From Gluconobacter frateurii (GTDB lineage Bacteria; Pseudomonadota; Alphaproteobacteria; Acetobacterales; Acetobacteraceae), in contig NZ_BEWN01000001.1 in assembly GCF_002723955.1 (NCBI RefSeq), positions 186,001 through 250,000 on the forward strand: a stretch of DNA of 64,000 nt. The letters run 5' to 3'. A program made the translations under genes and the position numbers. Below, piece after piece: positions 1-9,234 of this stretch. The notes under the pieces are model-generated. The model searched no databases, had not been told where the DNA came from, and saw only the letters and a list, made by a program, of their open reading frames with translations. The first letter of the stretch is position 1; every line of letters starts with the position of its first letter.

Positions 1-1505
1 GTCACGCCCGTTACACGGTCGATGAGAACACCCGGATCAGCCTGACGGCTGGTGTGTCCAATGCTGAGTACCAGCTTCCGAACAATCCGGGTCAGCAGCG
101 TCAGTTTGCCAATCCGTCCTATCTTGGAAGCTCTCTGTCCCAGAACCAGTCTGGCACCGGGGATAGTGGAAGCCTGAGTGAGCACCAGAAGGAAATCACG
201 GATTTCGGCATGCTGTCCTTGCAAAAGGACATGGGGCGTCTGAGCTTTCAGACATCTGCCGTTCTGCGTTACAGTTCCCTGCGGTACTCGCCCGATCCGC
301 TGGGCGATCTGGTTTATAACGGCATTGCACAGCGCGCAGCGCGCTCTGTCTTTTCAACCGGAAACCAGACGGATGCGACCTGGCAGGCTGCAAAAGATCA
401 CACGGTCCGTTTCGGCTACCAGATCTATGTCGAGCGGAATACGTCCAAGTCTGACTCAACCGTTTATACGCAGACGGGTGAAGATGAGGATGGCAATGCC
501 GTTTATTCTGGCGATACGACCAACATTCATGATGGTTCCGGCCGCACTGGCTGGATGTATGGCCTATACGCTCAGGATGAATGGCGTCCCATCAAGAACC
601 TGACCATCAATTACGGTCTGCGTTTTGATGGTGTGGATGAATACACCCACTCCAAGCAGGTCAGCCCGCGGATCAACATCGTTTACAAGCCCTGGCATGG
701 CGGAACCTTCCACGCGGGCTATTCCCGTTACTTCACGCCGCCGCCGTTCGAACTCGTAACCGGAACGGCCCTGTACAAATATACGGGAACGTCTGCACAG
801 CCTGCGAACTACAAGAACAGCACGGTCAAGGCTGAGCGCGACCATTACTTTGATGCCGGCTTCTCCCAGACGATCCTGCCGGGCTGGCACGCGTCGTTTG
901 ATGCCTACGTCAAGCTGGCGAAGAACATGATCGATGAAGGGCAGTTTGGTTCGCCTGTCATTCTGTCTGTGTTCAACTATCGCCGCGGACAGGTGCATGG
1001 ATACGAGTTCTCAACGGACTACACACGCGGCCCGTTCAGTGTTTACGGCAACTTCTCTTGGTCGCGCGCCATCGGCAAGGATGTTGTGTCGGGTGAGTGG
1101 AACTTCGATCCGGACGATCTGTCCTACATCAAGAAGCATTGGGTCCACCTTGATCATGACCAGCGCTGGACGGCGTCCGCGGGCACAAGTTACACGGCGT
1201 TTTACAAGACCGGGCATCCGCTGCGCCTGTCTGCAACCATGGTGTACGGAAGTGGGTTGAGAGCCGATGGTGCGACGCCAAATGGCGCGTCGGTGCCGCA
1301 GTATGCGACGTTCAACCTGTCTCTGGTTCAGTCCTTCAAGGATCTGTTCCACGTTCCGTTCCTGAAGCAGACGCAGCTTCGTCTGGATGTGACGAACCTG
1401 TTCGACAAGACGTATCTTCTGCGTGACGGTAGCGGAATTGGCGTGGGTGCGCCGCAATATGGTCTGCGCCGCACAATCCTGACCGGTATTGATCAGCGGT
1501 TCTGA
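1..1505 (+). CDS. TonB-dependent receptor, C-terminal part (5' end cut by window)
   Basis: The reading frame is already open at base 3 and reads a typical outer-membrane barrel, so the GTG at 54 is only an internal codon and the gene begins before the window. Seen: about 500 residues of alternating aromatic/polar beta-strand sequence (for example GLYAQDEWRP, INYGLRFDGV, RLDVTNLFDKTY) ending in a C-terminal Phe (GIDQRF), as expected for a BamA-recognised barrel. TonB-dependent receptors take up siderophores, vitamins or sugars using energy from TonB-ExbB-ExbD. The plug domain that would help define the ligand is outside the window, so the substrate cannot be named. It is monocistronic at its 3' end, where a strong terminator follows. 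Confidence 0.93.
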   Translation, partial: HARYTVDENTRISLTAGVSNAEYQLPNNPGQQRQFANPSYLGSSLSQNQSGTGDSGSLSEHQKEITDFGMLSLQKDMGRLSFQTSAVLRYSSLRYSPDPLGDLVYNGIAQRAARSVFSTGNQTDATWQAAKDHTVRFGYQIYVERNTSKSDSTVYTQTGEDEDGNAVYSGDTTNIHDGSGRTGWMYGLYAQDEWRPIKNLTINYGLRFDGVDEYTHSKQVSPRINIVYKPWHGGTFHAGYSRYFTPPPFELVTGTALYKYTGTSAQPANYKNSTVKAERDHYFDAGFSQTILPGWHASFDAYVKLAKNMIDEGQFGSPVILSVFNYRRGQVHGYEFSTDYTRGPFSVYGNFSWSRAIGKDVVSGEWNFDPDDLSYIKKHWVHLDHDQRWTASAGTSYTAFYKTGHPLRLSATMVYGSGLRADGATPNGASVPQYATFNLSLVQSFKDLFHVPFLKQTQLRLDVTNLFDKTYLLRDGSGIGVGAPQYGLRRTILTGIDQRF

Positions 1506-1519
1506 GATTTTGAATAGCA

Positions 1520-1555
1520 AGAGAGGCAGGCACGGAAGTGCCTGCCTCTCTTTTT
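1520..1555 (+). terminator. Rho-independent terminator of the TonB-receptor gene
   Basis: Perfect 14-bp stem (1520-1533 with 1538-1551), GGAA loop, then a T run. It starts 15 bases after the receptor stop codon and lies between convergent genes, so it may also stop transcription from the opposite strand. Confidence 0.92.
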
Positions 1556-1578
1556 AGCTGGCAAGTTGAAAGCGGGAA

Positions 1579-3435
1579 TTACTCCGCCACTTCCATATCC
1601 AGTACGAATGGATCGTTTCGTATCCACGGCGGCCCGCCCAGATTCAAAATATGTGGGATTTGTGAAAGCGGGATGGCTTTGGAGAAATGCCACCCCTGAA
1701 AGAAATCGCACCCCATCACGGCCAGTGCGTCTGCCTGTTCGGCTGTTTCCACACCTTCAGCGACCACAACTCGACCCATACTATGGACGATATCGATGAC
1801 GCCCCGAATAATGGCGGTATCTATCCCGCGTTCCGTTACGCCGGCCGTAAACACACGATCTATTTTGACGTGGTCGAAGATAACGGTGCGCAGATGGGTG
1901 AGGGATGCAAAACCGGTTCCAAAATCATCCAGAGAGATCTGGATGCCTGCCCGGTGGAGCTTCTGGAGTTCATCGAGGATATGCTGATTATGCATTCCGA
2001 AGAGGATCTTTTCCGTGATCTCGATCGTGATTTTATCAGGAGGCACGGAATAACGATGCATTTCACGAAATAGCCGCTCCGTGAAATTATGATCCCGGAA
2101 ATCATCTGAAGTGACATTGATGGCAATGCGATCGAACGGAATTTTGTGCTTCGTGAGGTGACGGATATCCATCAGGGCCTGGCGTAGAACAAAATCTCCG
2201 ATGGCAATACTGAGTTCAGCATCTTCAAAGGCTTCGTGGAAATAAAGCGGCCCGAGAAGTCCGCGCTCTGGATGGTCCCATCTGAGCAGGGCTTCAAAGG
2301 AAGGGCGGTGTTCCGTATTTCTTGGTAGTACAAGCTGATAGAAAAGCTTGAACTGTTTTTTCTTGAGGCCGATCTGAATGGCTTTCCTCATGCGGGAGCG
2401 CCGTTCTGTCTTCTCCTTCATGAAGTGGGCGTACTTCTTGATCCGGTTACGGCCCTCGGCTTTGGCTTCATAAAGCGCCAGATCTGCACAGCGCAGAATT
2501 TCGCGTCTCCGACTGTCATTCAGGCGCGAGACCGCGTAACCCAGACTGGCGCTGCAATGATGCGTCAGTCCCCCGCCACGGAAACGGAACCGCATGGTCT
2601 CAAGAATTTTCCTGAGCTGGATTTCAAATGTCTGCGGTTCGTCCGACACCAGAATGATGGCGAACTCGTCTCCGCCGATGCGTGCGATGAAACAGTCCGG
2701 GGACTGAAAAGTTTTCAGTCTGTTGGCAATGCGCTTGAGAAGTCGGTCACCGGATTCATGACCGGACGTATCGTTGATAGCCTTGAAGGTATCGATATCT
2801 AGAAGGCACAGGCAGACATACCGGTTGTCAGGATGTTCGCGGGTAAAAAGATCTTTGAGATACTGCGAGAATGAGGTGCGGTTGGAAATATTGGTCAGGA
2901 AATCCGTATTAACAGCGACCTGCAGTTTGACCTTGTTCGCAGTCAGGCGCTGCTCTGCATGTTTGCGGGCAGTGATGTCGAAGCGGATGGCAACGTAGTT
3001 TGTTACTTTCCCGTTCGAGGCGCAGCGCGGAACAATAGTTGTGTCGACCCAGTAAAGCTGGCCATTTTTACGTCGGTTGCAGATTTCTCCGTGCCAGACG
3101 TCGCCCTGTGCAATCGTCCTGTACATTTTCTGGAAAAAATTCGAATCGTGGATACCCGAATGGAGCATTCGGTGATCCTGTCCAATCAGTTCTTCACGCG
3201 GATAGCCGCTGATTTCCACAAATTTATCGTTGGCTGAAAGTATACGTCCACGTGTATCTGTGACTGCAACAATAGCTGAGCAGTCGAGGGCATGAAGAAC
3301 GAAAGAATCATGTGCGCTTTCAGACCAGGCCTGTAGTGATTCGATGTAAGTTCCAAAATCCTGTTCTTGAGAGCGTATCACAAAGTCTGTCCCGCTAGTC
3401 ATAAGATGTGAGTGTTGCGAGAAAAACACTAACAA
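1579..3435 (-). CDS. PAS-GGDEF-EAL cyclic-di-GMP enzyme
   Basis: Bifunctional cyclic-di-GMP signalling protein, cytoplasmic, with no membrane segments. Order seen: PAS domain (about 45-160, with PAC-type RKNGQLYWVDTTIV), GGDEF domain (about 175-335) with intact RIGGDEFAI near 252-260, and EAL domain (about 350-600) with intact EALLRW, DDFGTGFASL and KIDRVF. Both catalytic motifs are therefore present, so it may make, degrade or switch between making and degrading c-di-GMP under PAS control. A second start at Met12 is possible. It stands alone, with about 150 bases upstream before the efflux operon terminator. Its EAL partner in this window (42960-45719) has a degenerate GGDEF, so the two are not equivalent. 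Confidence 0.93.
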   Translation of the reverse strand: MLVFFSQHSHLMTSGTDFVIRSQEQDFGTYIESLQAWSESAHDSFVLHALDCSAIVAVTDTRGRILSANDKFVEISGYPREELIGQDHRMLHSGIHDSNFFQKMYRTIAQGDVWHGEICNRRKNGQLYWVDTTIVPRCASNGKVTNYVAIRFDITARKHAEQRLTANKVKLQVAVNTDFLTNISNRTSFSQYLKDLFTREHPDNRYVCLCLLDIDTFKAINDTSGHESGDRLLKRIANRLKTFQSPDCFIARIGGDEFAIILVSDEPQTFEIQLRKILETMRFRFRGGGLTHHCSASLGYAVSRLNDSRRREILRCADLALYEAKAEGRNRIKKYAHFMKEKTERRSRMRKAIQIGLKKKQFKLFYQLVLPRNTEHRPSFEALLRWDHPERGLLGPLYFHEAFEDAELSIAIGDFVLRQALMDIRHLTKHKIPFDRIAINVTSDDFRDHNFTERLFREMHRYSVPPDKITIEITEKILFGMHNQHILDELQKLHRAGIQISLDDFGTGFASLTHLRTVIFDHVKIDRVFTAGVTERGIDTAIIRGVIDIVHSMGRVVVAEGVETAEQADALAVMGCDFFQGWHFSKAIPLSQIPHILNLGGPPWIRNDPFVLDMEVAE

Positions 3436-3538
3436 AATGCTAAAAAATAAGTCCTTCCAGTGCTGTCTCTATGAAAAGACAATATAGTAAGAACTGTTTC
3501 TTAACAGACGGGCATCTTTAAAGCAGAACAGTTTCAAA

Positions 3539-3573
3539 TGCCAGAAACAGATCCACAGGATCTGTTTCTGGCA
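3539..3573 (-). terminator. Terminator-like hairpin after the efflux operon
   Basis: A 16-bp perfect stem (3539-3554 with 3558-3573) with a 3-base loop, 14 bases beyond the stop of the outer-membrane factor gene. On the minus strand it is followed only by TTTGAAAC, a weak U-tract. Six Ts precede it on that strand. Confidence 0.65.
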
Positions 3574-3586
3574 CTGAAAAAATGGC

Positions 3587-5104
3587 TTAGAGTGTTCCTT
3601 CCCAGCCGCCTCCCAGAGCGCGATACAGATGGGCCATCGAAACTGATACGCCTGCCCGGGCTTCAGACAGGGCGCTTTTTGTGGTGAGAAGTGCGCTCTG
3701 TGCCGTCAGGACATTCAGGAAATCTCCTGCACCTTGACTGTACTGAAGCTGGGCAATGTGAACGGCTGTTTCATTCTCGGTGACGCTTTCTTCCAGTCGC
3801 TTCTGACGCTCCTGAGCGGTGCTCAGATCTGTCATGGCATCGTCGATTTCTTCCCAGGCATGCAGAATTGTTTTCTGCAGCGCGATAGCAGCTTCTTTTT
3901 GCTGGGCTTTGCGAAGATGAAGCTGGCCAGTAAGGCGACCACCCTCGAAAAGGGGCAATGTCATGGTCGGGCCAAAGCCATACTGACGCGATGCCCAGGA
4001 CCCCAGCCCGCTGAACTGGAGCGCCTGAATATCGAGGCTGCCGGAGAGGGTGATGCGCGGATAAAAGTCTGCAATGGCAACGCCGATGCTGGCCGTCGCC
4101 GCATGGAGGCGTTCCTGTGCTGCACGGATATCCGGGCGGCGATCCGCTAACTGCGAGGGTAGGCCGGTCGGGATGGTTGTGGGTACGGGCGGAATGACGC
4201 CGGGCTTGCCGAGTATACTGGCTAGAGCGCCGGGTTCGCGGGCAACAAGGAAACTTAGGGCATTGATGAGATGCACTTCCTGACTTTTCAAAACAGGAAG
4301 ACGGGCCTCGAAACTATGCATCTGTCCGCGGGAATAGGCGACATCAAGTTTGGTCGCTGTTCCCTGAGTAAAACGCAGATTTGTCAGATCGACGCTATGA
4401 CGTGCGATCTCGATACTCTGCTGCGTGATGGCGATCTGGGCCTGTATATTCCTTAAGGCGATATAATTCTGGGCAGTTTCCGCCATCAGGGAAACAAGCA
4501 CATTGCGCTGCATGTCTTCGGTGGCGTGCATGGCTGCCGTGGCAGCTTCAACCTGCCGGCGAACATGTCCCCAGAAATCAACCTCCCAGGATGCGCTCAG
4601 CCCATATTGCGGAAGATTGAACGATGGATTGCCCTTGGCGCCATCGGCTGCAGCAGGCCCGAACCCTTGTGCGCCACTGGCGACATCACCGGGGCTCGCC
4701 TGTTCTGTCGTTCCGAGAAGGCCAAGGATACCGTTGGTGCTGGCACGCTCGCGCGCATAGGACGCGGCCCCATCCAGTCGGGGCATCTGTGCCGCACTGG
4801 CAATGCGGCGCTCCGCCTGACTTTCAGCAAGGTTCAGGGCGGCCGTCCGCAGATCCAGATTGCTGCGGACCACTTCTGCTTCAAGCTGCGTCAGCACAGG
4901 GTCGTTGTAGAGCTGCCACCATTGTGGATCGAGTGCGGCTTCGGTGGGGTGGTCTGTCGCTGGGGCAACACTCTCATGATAGTGCGCGGGCGAAGTGTCA
5001 GTCGGCTTATGATAGTCCGGTCCAACGGTGCAGGCGCTCAGAGCTGTGATGGACAAAAGAGCGGCTATTCGCGGCGATAGGAAAAGGCGCATGGACTGTC
5101 TCAC
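3587..5104 (-). CDS. RND/EmrAB-type outer-membrane efflux lipoprotein (NodT/OprM family)
   Basis: Trimeric TolC-like channel that carries drugs across the outer membrane. Seen: lipoprotein signal with lipobox LSAC at residues 22-25, then TVGPDYHKP, a typical NodT/OprM N-terminus, two OEP repeats with long helical coiled-coil stretches, and the family-typical GLPSQLADRRPDIRAAQERL. Length (505) fits the family. The GTG start overlaps the stop of the adaptor gene by 4 bases (GTGA), indicating translational coupling. The ATG 12 bases downstream (5092) gives a shorter but equally good signal peptide. It is the last gene of the transporter-adaptor-channel operon. Confidence 0.95.
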   Translation of the reverse strand: MRQSMRLFLSPRIAALLSITALSACTVGPDYHKPTDTSPAHYHESVAPATDHPTEAALDPQWWQLYNDPVLTQLEAEVVRSNLDLRTAALNLAESQAERRIASAAQMPRLDGAASYARERASTNGILGLLGTTEQASPGDVASGAQGFGPAAADGAKGNPSFNLPQYGLSASWEVDFWGHVRRQVEAATAAMHATEDMQRNVLVSLMAETAQNYIALRNIQAQIAITQQSIEIARHSVDLTNLRFTQGTATKLDVAYSRGQMHSFEARLPVLKSQEVHLINALSFLVAREPGALASILGKPGVIPPVPTTIPTGLPSQLADRRPDIRAAQERLHAATASIGVAIADFYPRITLSGSLDIQALQFSGLGSWASRQYGFGPTMTLPLFEGGRLTGQLHLRKAQQKEAAIALQKTILHAWEEIDDAMTDLSTAQERQKRLEESVTENETAVHIAQLQYSQGAGDFLNVLTAQSALLTTKSALSEARAGVSVSMAHLYRALGGGWEGTL

Positions 5105-6177
5105 TGCCAGGCGTAACGGTTGTCGCGGGCATGTGGTCCTTCCGGCTGTGAGGCCGTATCCACTTCCGCTTCAACAGACATGCCGACGCGAACCTTGCCC
5201 GCCAGAGGCTGCCCGGCATCGAACGTCAGTTTGACGGGTACACGCTGGACGACTTTCGTGAAGTTGCCAGTTGCATTGTCCGGCTGGATCGCAGCGAAGG
5301 CGACGCCGGTCGCTGGGGCCAGACTGTCCACATGGGCATGGAGCGGATGGCCGGGGAAGGTATCAACCCAGATGGTGGCCCGCTGGCCTGTCTGCATCTT
5401 GGTGAGCTGGGTTTCCTGAAAATTGGCCAGCACATACGCTTTCTGAACGGGCACCACAGCCAGCAGACCTGAGCCCGGGTGAACATACGCGCCGATACGA
5501 ACACCACGCTCACCGACAATGCCGTCCACCGGGGCGGGAATGGTGCAATAGGACAGGTTCAGCTCGGCCTGATGTTCGGCGCTTTGTGCTTTGAGCAGAG
5601 CGCCCTGCGCACGCTGGATCTGTGCCTGAAGAACCGGGATCTGCTGTTGGGCACTGTCAACGCCAGCCTTGTCACGGGCGAGGGCTGCCATGACTTCCCG
5701 CAGATGGGCATCGGCACCCTGCTGTTGCTCGAGCGTGCTGGCACCTCCAGCGGAAAGATTATGGTAGCGGGTGGCGTTCTGCTGGGCGAAGGCCAGACTG
5801 GCTTCATCGGCTTTAACAGTATCCGAAGCGGCGGCAATCAGGCTGTCCTGACGGGCCAACATGGCCTGAAGGTTGTTCACATCGCCTTCTGCTGCTGCCA
5901 CGTCACCCGTGGCGGCGGCAAGGGTCGCGCGATAATCGTCGTCTTCGATATGGGCGAGTTCTTCGCCCGCGTGAACGTTTTCATTGTCTTCCGCGAGTAC
6001 GCGGTCGATCCGTCCAGCAACCTTGGGGGCAACGGTCGTGAAGTCAGCCGTGACATACGCGTCATTGGTTTTCTGATGAACGCCGTCACCCACGAAGAAA
6101 CGATCGGCACTCCAGGCCAGTCCGGTCAGAACCACGACTGCACAGCCGGCGAGAAGAAGAGGCTTTCCATAAATCAT
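5101..6177 (-). CDS. HlyD/EmrA-family membrane fusion protein
   Basis: Periplasmic adaptor linking the inner-membrane transporter to the outer-membrane channel. Seen: one N-terminal membrane anchor (about 8-26), the lipoyl/barrel-sandwich halves (VAPKVAGRIDRVLAEDNENVHAGEELAHIED and CTIPAPVDGIVGERGVRIGAYV), a central coiled coil (about 80-185), and a C-terminal beta-barrel. Length 358 matches EmrA-like proteins. It starts 18 bases after the transporter stop and overlaps the channel gene by 4 bases, so the three genes are one operon. The substrate is not evident from sequence. Confidence 0.95.
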   Translation of the reverse strand: MIYGKPLLLAGCAVVVLTGLAWSADRFFVGDGVHQKTNDAYVTADFTTVAPKVAGRIDRVLAEDNENVHAGEELAHIEDDDYRATLAAATGDVAAAEGDVNNLQAMLARQDSLIAAASDTVKADEASLAFAQQNATRYHNLSAGGASTLEQQQGADAHLREVMAALARDKAGVDSAQQQIPVLQAQIQRAQGALLKAQSAEHQAELNLSYCTIPAPVDGIVGERGVRIGAYVHPGSGLLAVVPVQKAYVLANFQETQLTKMQTGQRATIWVDTFPGHPLHAHVDSLAPATGVAFAAIQPDNATGNFTKVVQRVPVKLTFDAGQPLAGKVRVGMSVEAEVDTASQPEGPHARDNRYAWQ

Positions 6178-6195
6178 GTCTGAGAGATCCGGATC

Positions 6196-7860
6196 TTAAT
6201 GTGCGGGGGCGGAACGGGGAGCCGCCGGAACAGGAGTGGAAACAGGAACGGGAGCCGACTTGGGGGCCGGGCCTTTGCCGGGCGGATAGACGCGTTTCGG
6301 CAGGATGATGGCTAGAACGACATAGGCGGCGCACACCACCGCAACGACGAGGTAGATATCCGCCAGAGCGAGCACGACAGACTGCTCGTGCAGGTAGTCA
6401 TGGAAGATTTCCAACGCATTGCGGGAAACGTGCGCCGTATCCGGGGACGTATTCTGGATCGCGTTTTCGATCGGGTTTCCCATGCCGGACAGGGACGTCG
6501 CATTGTTGCCGGAACGGTCCAGAAGCATGTTGGAATGATACTGCTCGCGCCGCCGAAGCAGGACTTCGAACAGGGCCGCAGCCACGGCGTTGGCCATCCC
6601 TTTGAGCATGTTCACCATACCGGAAATGAACGGGCCGTCCGCCGGGCCAAGGGACATGGTTGCCAGCATCAGAACGGGAATGACCACCATGGGCTGCCCC
6701 ACGATTTGGAGGCCCTGCAGAAGATAGAAATTATCCCGCACCCAGTCAGGTGTGAGCCAGGTTCCGAGAAACGCAGCCAGCCCGAGGCAACTCATGCCAA
6801 TACCGAGCAGATAGCGGCAGTCCACCGAGCGCATGTTGCAGAGGGCCGCCGTCAGCGGAAGCATGATGAGCTGTGGCAGAGCCACCATCAGTGCGATAGG
6901 AGCTGTCTGGGACGGACGGTATCCGCGAACTTCCGCCAGATAGGTGGACGGAATTTCCATCATCAGACCGCAGATGACTAGAACACCCACAAGGGTGAGC
7001 ATGGCCATCGCGATGTTACGGTTCTTCCAGTACTGAAGTCGGAAGAACGGACTGTGATGGTGCCACTCGTGGAACAGGAAGCCTACAAACAGTGCGCCGC
7101 CCCAGAACGTCAGATGGGAAATGATCGGAGAGCGGAACCAGTCCAGCCGGTCGCCCTGATAAAGAACTGTGACCACGCACAGAATGGACGGCACACCAAT
7201 GAAGAAGCCGCGCCAGTTGAACTTCATGAACCGTTCGAGATGCACTGGGTCCTTTGGGAGACCATAGGCCATCATGGCAATGGCAATCGCACTGAGGGGA
7301 ATGACCTCCCAATACAGCCAGTGCCAGCCGAAATGCTCGAACCACAGAGCTTCCAGCGGACCACCAAGATTGGGGCCAAATGTTGCGCTCATGGCGTATC
7401 CACCCACACCAAACACCTTGATGGGCGGTGGCAGATATTTGAGCATCACGGTCATGAGGACGGGGGGCAGACATCCTGCGCTCAGGCCTTGTGCCGCCCG
7501 CAGGAAGCATAAGGAAATCATGTCTGGCATGAAGGGTAGCGGGATGGCCAGAAGAGCCAGAACTGCCGTCATGAAGATTGAGAACCGATAGATCGAGAAC
7601 GTCATGTAGAACCATGGCGTAAAGGCCATGGCGGCAATGTTGAACGCTTCGTAGGTCGAGATGAACCACGTGCCTTCATCATGGCCGATATGCATGGCAC
7701 CGCGGATGTCTGACAGGCCGATTTCGGTGATGTGTTCGTTGAACCCCGCAACGTGCACGGCAAGCAACATACCAAGACATCCGATCAGGGTGCGCATCCC
7801 GAAAGGGGGCATGTAGGACGGTTGCGCGGGGGGCGCTGCGGTTTGTGAAGGTGATGCCAT
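6196..7860 (-). CDS. DHA2-family (EmrB-like) MFS drug transporter
   Basis: Proton-driven 14-helix multidrug exporter, the inner-membrane part of the tripartite pump. Seen: an N-terminal segment GFNEHITEIGLSDIRGAMHI as in EmrB-type proteins, about 14 hydrophobic segments, and a Pro/Ala-rich C-terminal tail. The frame is open up to 7944, but the ATG at 7860 is preferred. It is preceded by an AGAGAG-like ribosome site, begins MASPSQTA before the first helix, and leaves the palindromic operator (7917-7937) non-coding. First gene of the efflux operon, divergent from the LysR gene. The LysR protein probably controls it. Confidence 0.93.
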   Translation of the reverse strand: MASPSQTAAPPAQPSYMPPFGMRTLIGCLGMLLAVHVAGFNEHITEIGLSDIRGAMHIGHDEGTWFISTYEAFNIAAMAFTPWFYMTFSIYRFSIFMTAVLALLAIPLPFMPDMISLCFLRAAQGLSAGCLPPVLMTVMLKYLPPPIKVFGVGGYAMSATFGPNLGGPLEALWFEHFGWHWLYWEVIPLSAIAIAMMAYGLPKDPVHLERFMKFNWRGFFIGVPSILCVVTVLYQGDRLDWFRSPIISHLTFWGGALFVGFLFHEWHHHSPFFRLQYWKNRNIAMAMLTLVGVLVICGLMMEIPSTYLAEVRGYRPSQTAPIALMVALPQLIMLPLTAALCNMRSVDCRYLLGIGMSCLGLAAFLGTWLTPDWVRDNFYLLQGLQIVGQPMVVIPVLMLATMSLGPADGPFISGMVNMLKGMANAVAAALFEVLLRRREQYHSNMLLDRSGNNATSLSGMGNPIENAIQNTSPDTAHVSRNALEIFHDYLHEQSVVLALADIYLVVAVVCAAYVVLAIILPKRVYPPGKGPAPKSAPVPVSTPVPAAPRSAPAH

Positions 7861-7916
7861 CAGCTGCTCTCTTGGTGTCTGAGCGCATCTATCGAGGCAG
7901 GACGGGGGCAGAAAAC

Positions 7917-7937
7917 CCTCACTTCGGATAAGTGAGG
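7917..7937. promoter_or_regulatory. Palindromic operator candidate between the efflux operon and lysR
   Basis: Perfect inverted repeat with 8-bp arms CCTCACTT / AAGTGAGG and a 5-base spacer (CGGAT), in the divergent promoter region 57 bases from the transporter ATG and 113 bases from the LysR ATG. LysR regulators usually bind such dyads upstream of a divergent target. Binding by this LysR is inferred. Confidence 0.6.
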
Positions 7938-8050
7938 ATTCCACTTTTCGGAAGACTGATCGAGAAGCCTTTCATTTCTGTATGTTGGACCGCACTATTC
8001 CTGTTTATGCTCACGGGAACGGTGAGCCTTAAATGCAGGAAGGATGTTCC

Positions 8051-8998
8051 ATGTCAGACAAGCAGCCTCTCGGACGCCGTTATGACCTGGATCTCCTGCG
8101 TTATCTTCAGGTGCTGGTGGAGGAGCAAAGCGTTTCCCTTGCTGCCCGCCGTCTCAAGGTGAGTGAACCGGCTATGAGCCGGCATCTCGCGCGTTTGCGG
8201 ACCGTGTTCGGGGATCCGATCCTTGTCATGTCTGGGCGGCGCATGGTGGCGACAGCCTTTGCCAACCGTATCCGGGATCGTGTGCAGACGCTCGTGCGGG
8301 AGGCGGATGACCTTCTCAATGATGGGGCTACGTTGAACCTGAAAGCCATGTCCCCAAAGTTCACTATCCGGGCAAATGATATTGTGGTGGGAGCATTCGG
8401 GCGCCCCATTCTTCAGGCGCTACAAAACGAGTGTCCTGACTGCCGCATTGTGTTCTCACCGGAATCGGAGGGGACGGCCAGCGAAGCTCTGCGCGGCAAC
8501 AAGATTGATCTTTATATTGGCGCGACGGACGAACTGAGCCCGGAAATTATGCGTCAGACCCTGTTCGAGACATCGTTTAGCGCGCTGGTTCGGAAAGGGC
8601 ATCCTATTCTGAAGGGTAAGATAACGCCTCAGTCTCTGGTCGCATACGACCATGTGAGCGTGTCCAGAAAAGGCCGGTCAAATGGACCGATTGATGCGAT
8701 TCTGAAGGAACGTTACGGGCTCTCCCGCCGGATTGCGATGGTTGTGCCTACATACCATTCCCTGATCGCAGCCATTGGCGAGACTGATCTCATTCTGCCA
8801 TTACCCAGAACGGTCATTGAGCGTTTCCCTCTTGAACGTATGGGTTTGGACAGTTTTGAGTTTCCGTTCGAACTGCCACCCGTACGGCCATTTCAGGCCT
8901 GGCATCCGCGTGTTGACACGGACCAGTTGCACCGCTGGTTGCGTGAGACCGTGCATCATGCGGTCCGGCAGGAACTGTGGCGAATTCGCACTGTATGA
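8051..8998 (+). CDS. LysR-family transcriptional regulator
   Basis: DNA-binding regulator with an N-terminal winged HTH (about residues 5-65, LRYLQVLVEEQSVSLAARRL then SEPAMSRHLARLRTVFGDPI) and a C-terminal periplasmic-binding-fold effector domain (about 90-300). It resembles the NodD-like branch. The ATG at 8051 is chosen because AGGAAGGA sits 5 bases upstream; the ATG at 8033 would place that site inside the gene. Divergent from the efflux operon, with a palindrome between the two, so it most likely regulates the pump in response to an unknown, possibly aromatic, ligand. Confidence 0.93.
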   Translation: MSDKQPLGRRYDLDLLRYLQVLVEEQSVSLAARRLKVSEPAMSRHLARLRTVFGDPILVMSGRRMVATAFANRIRDRVQTLVREADDLLNDGATLNLKAMSPKFTIRANDIVVGAFGRPILQALQNECPDCRIVFSPESEGTASEALRGNKIDLYIGATDELSPEIMRQTLFETSFSALVRKGHPILKGKITPQSLVAYDHVSVSRKGRSNGPIDAILKERYGLSRRIAMVVPTYHSLIAAIGETDLILPLPRTVIERFPLERMGLDSFEFPFELPPVRPFQAWHPRVDTDQLHRWLRETVHHAVRQELWRIRTV

Positions 8999-9025
8999 AA
9001 TGCTTTTAAAAAATATTTTTACATT

Positions 9026-9044
9026 CATATTGAGAATCATTTGC
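9026..9044. promoter_or_regulatory. Fur-box-like site upstream of the siderophore receptor
   Basis: 14 of 19 positions match the consensus GATAATGATAATCATTATC, with core TGAGAATCATT. It lies about 190 bases upstream of the receptor start, next to an A/T-rich stretch (9007-9030) that could hold the promoter. Implies iron repression by Fur. Confidence 0.7.
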
Positions 9045-9234
9045 ATTCGCACTCGTTCTGAGGAAGATAGCGCCAGTTTCGGCATGCAGATGTAACGTGC
9101 ATGGCCTTGGAGGAATGTATTTCCTGAATACGCTGTCTGCCTGAATGCGGCGATGGCGGCGGGACTGTTCCGGGTGATCAAGGCTGGCGATTGTTTCGTC
9201 TGGGTGCTGTCGGCCAATCAGTTCAGGTGGTTTC

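Noticed and set aside
7861-7944. N-terminal extension of the efflux transporter
   Set aside because: Lacks a good ribosome site and would overlap the palindrome; 7860 has one.
9115-9144. Nine-codon ORF preceded by GGAGGA between the Fur box and the receptor
   Set aside because: The ribosome site abuts the ATG without spacing; too short to support as a leader peptide.
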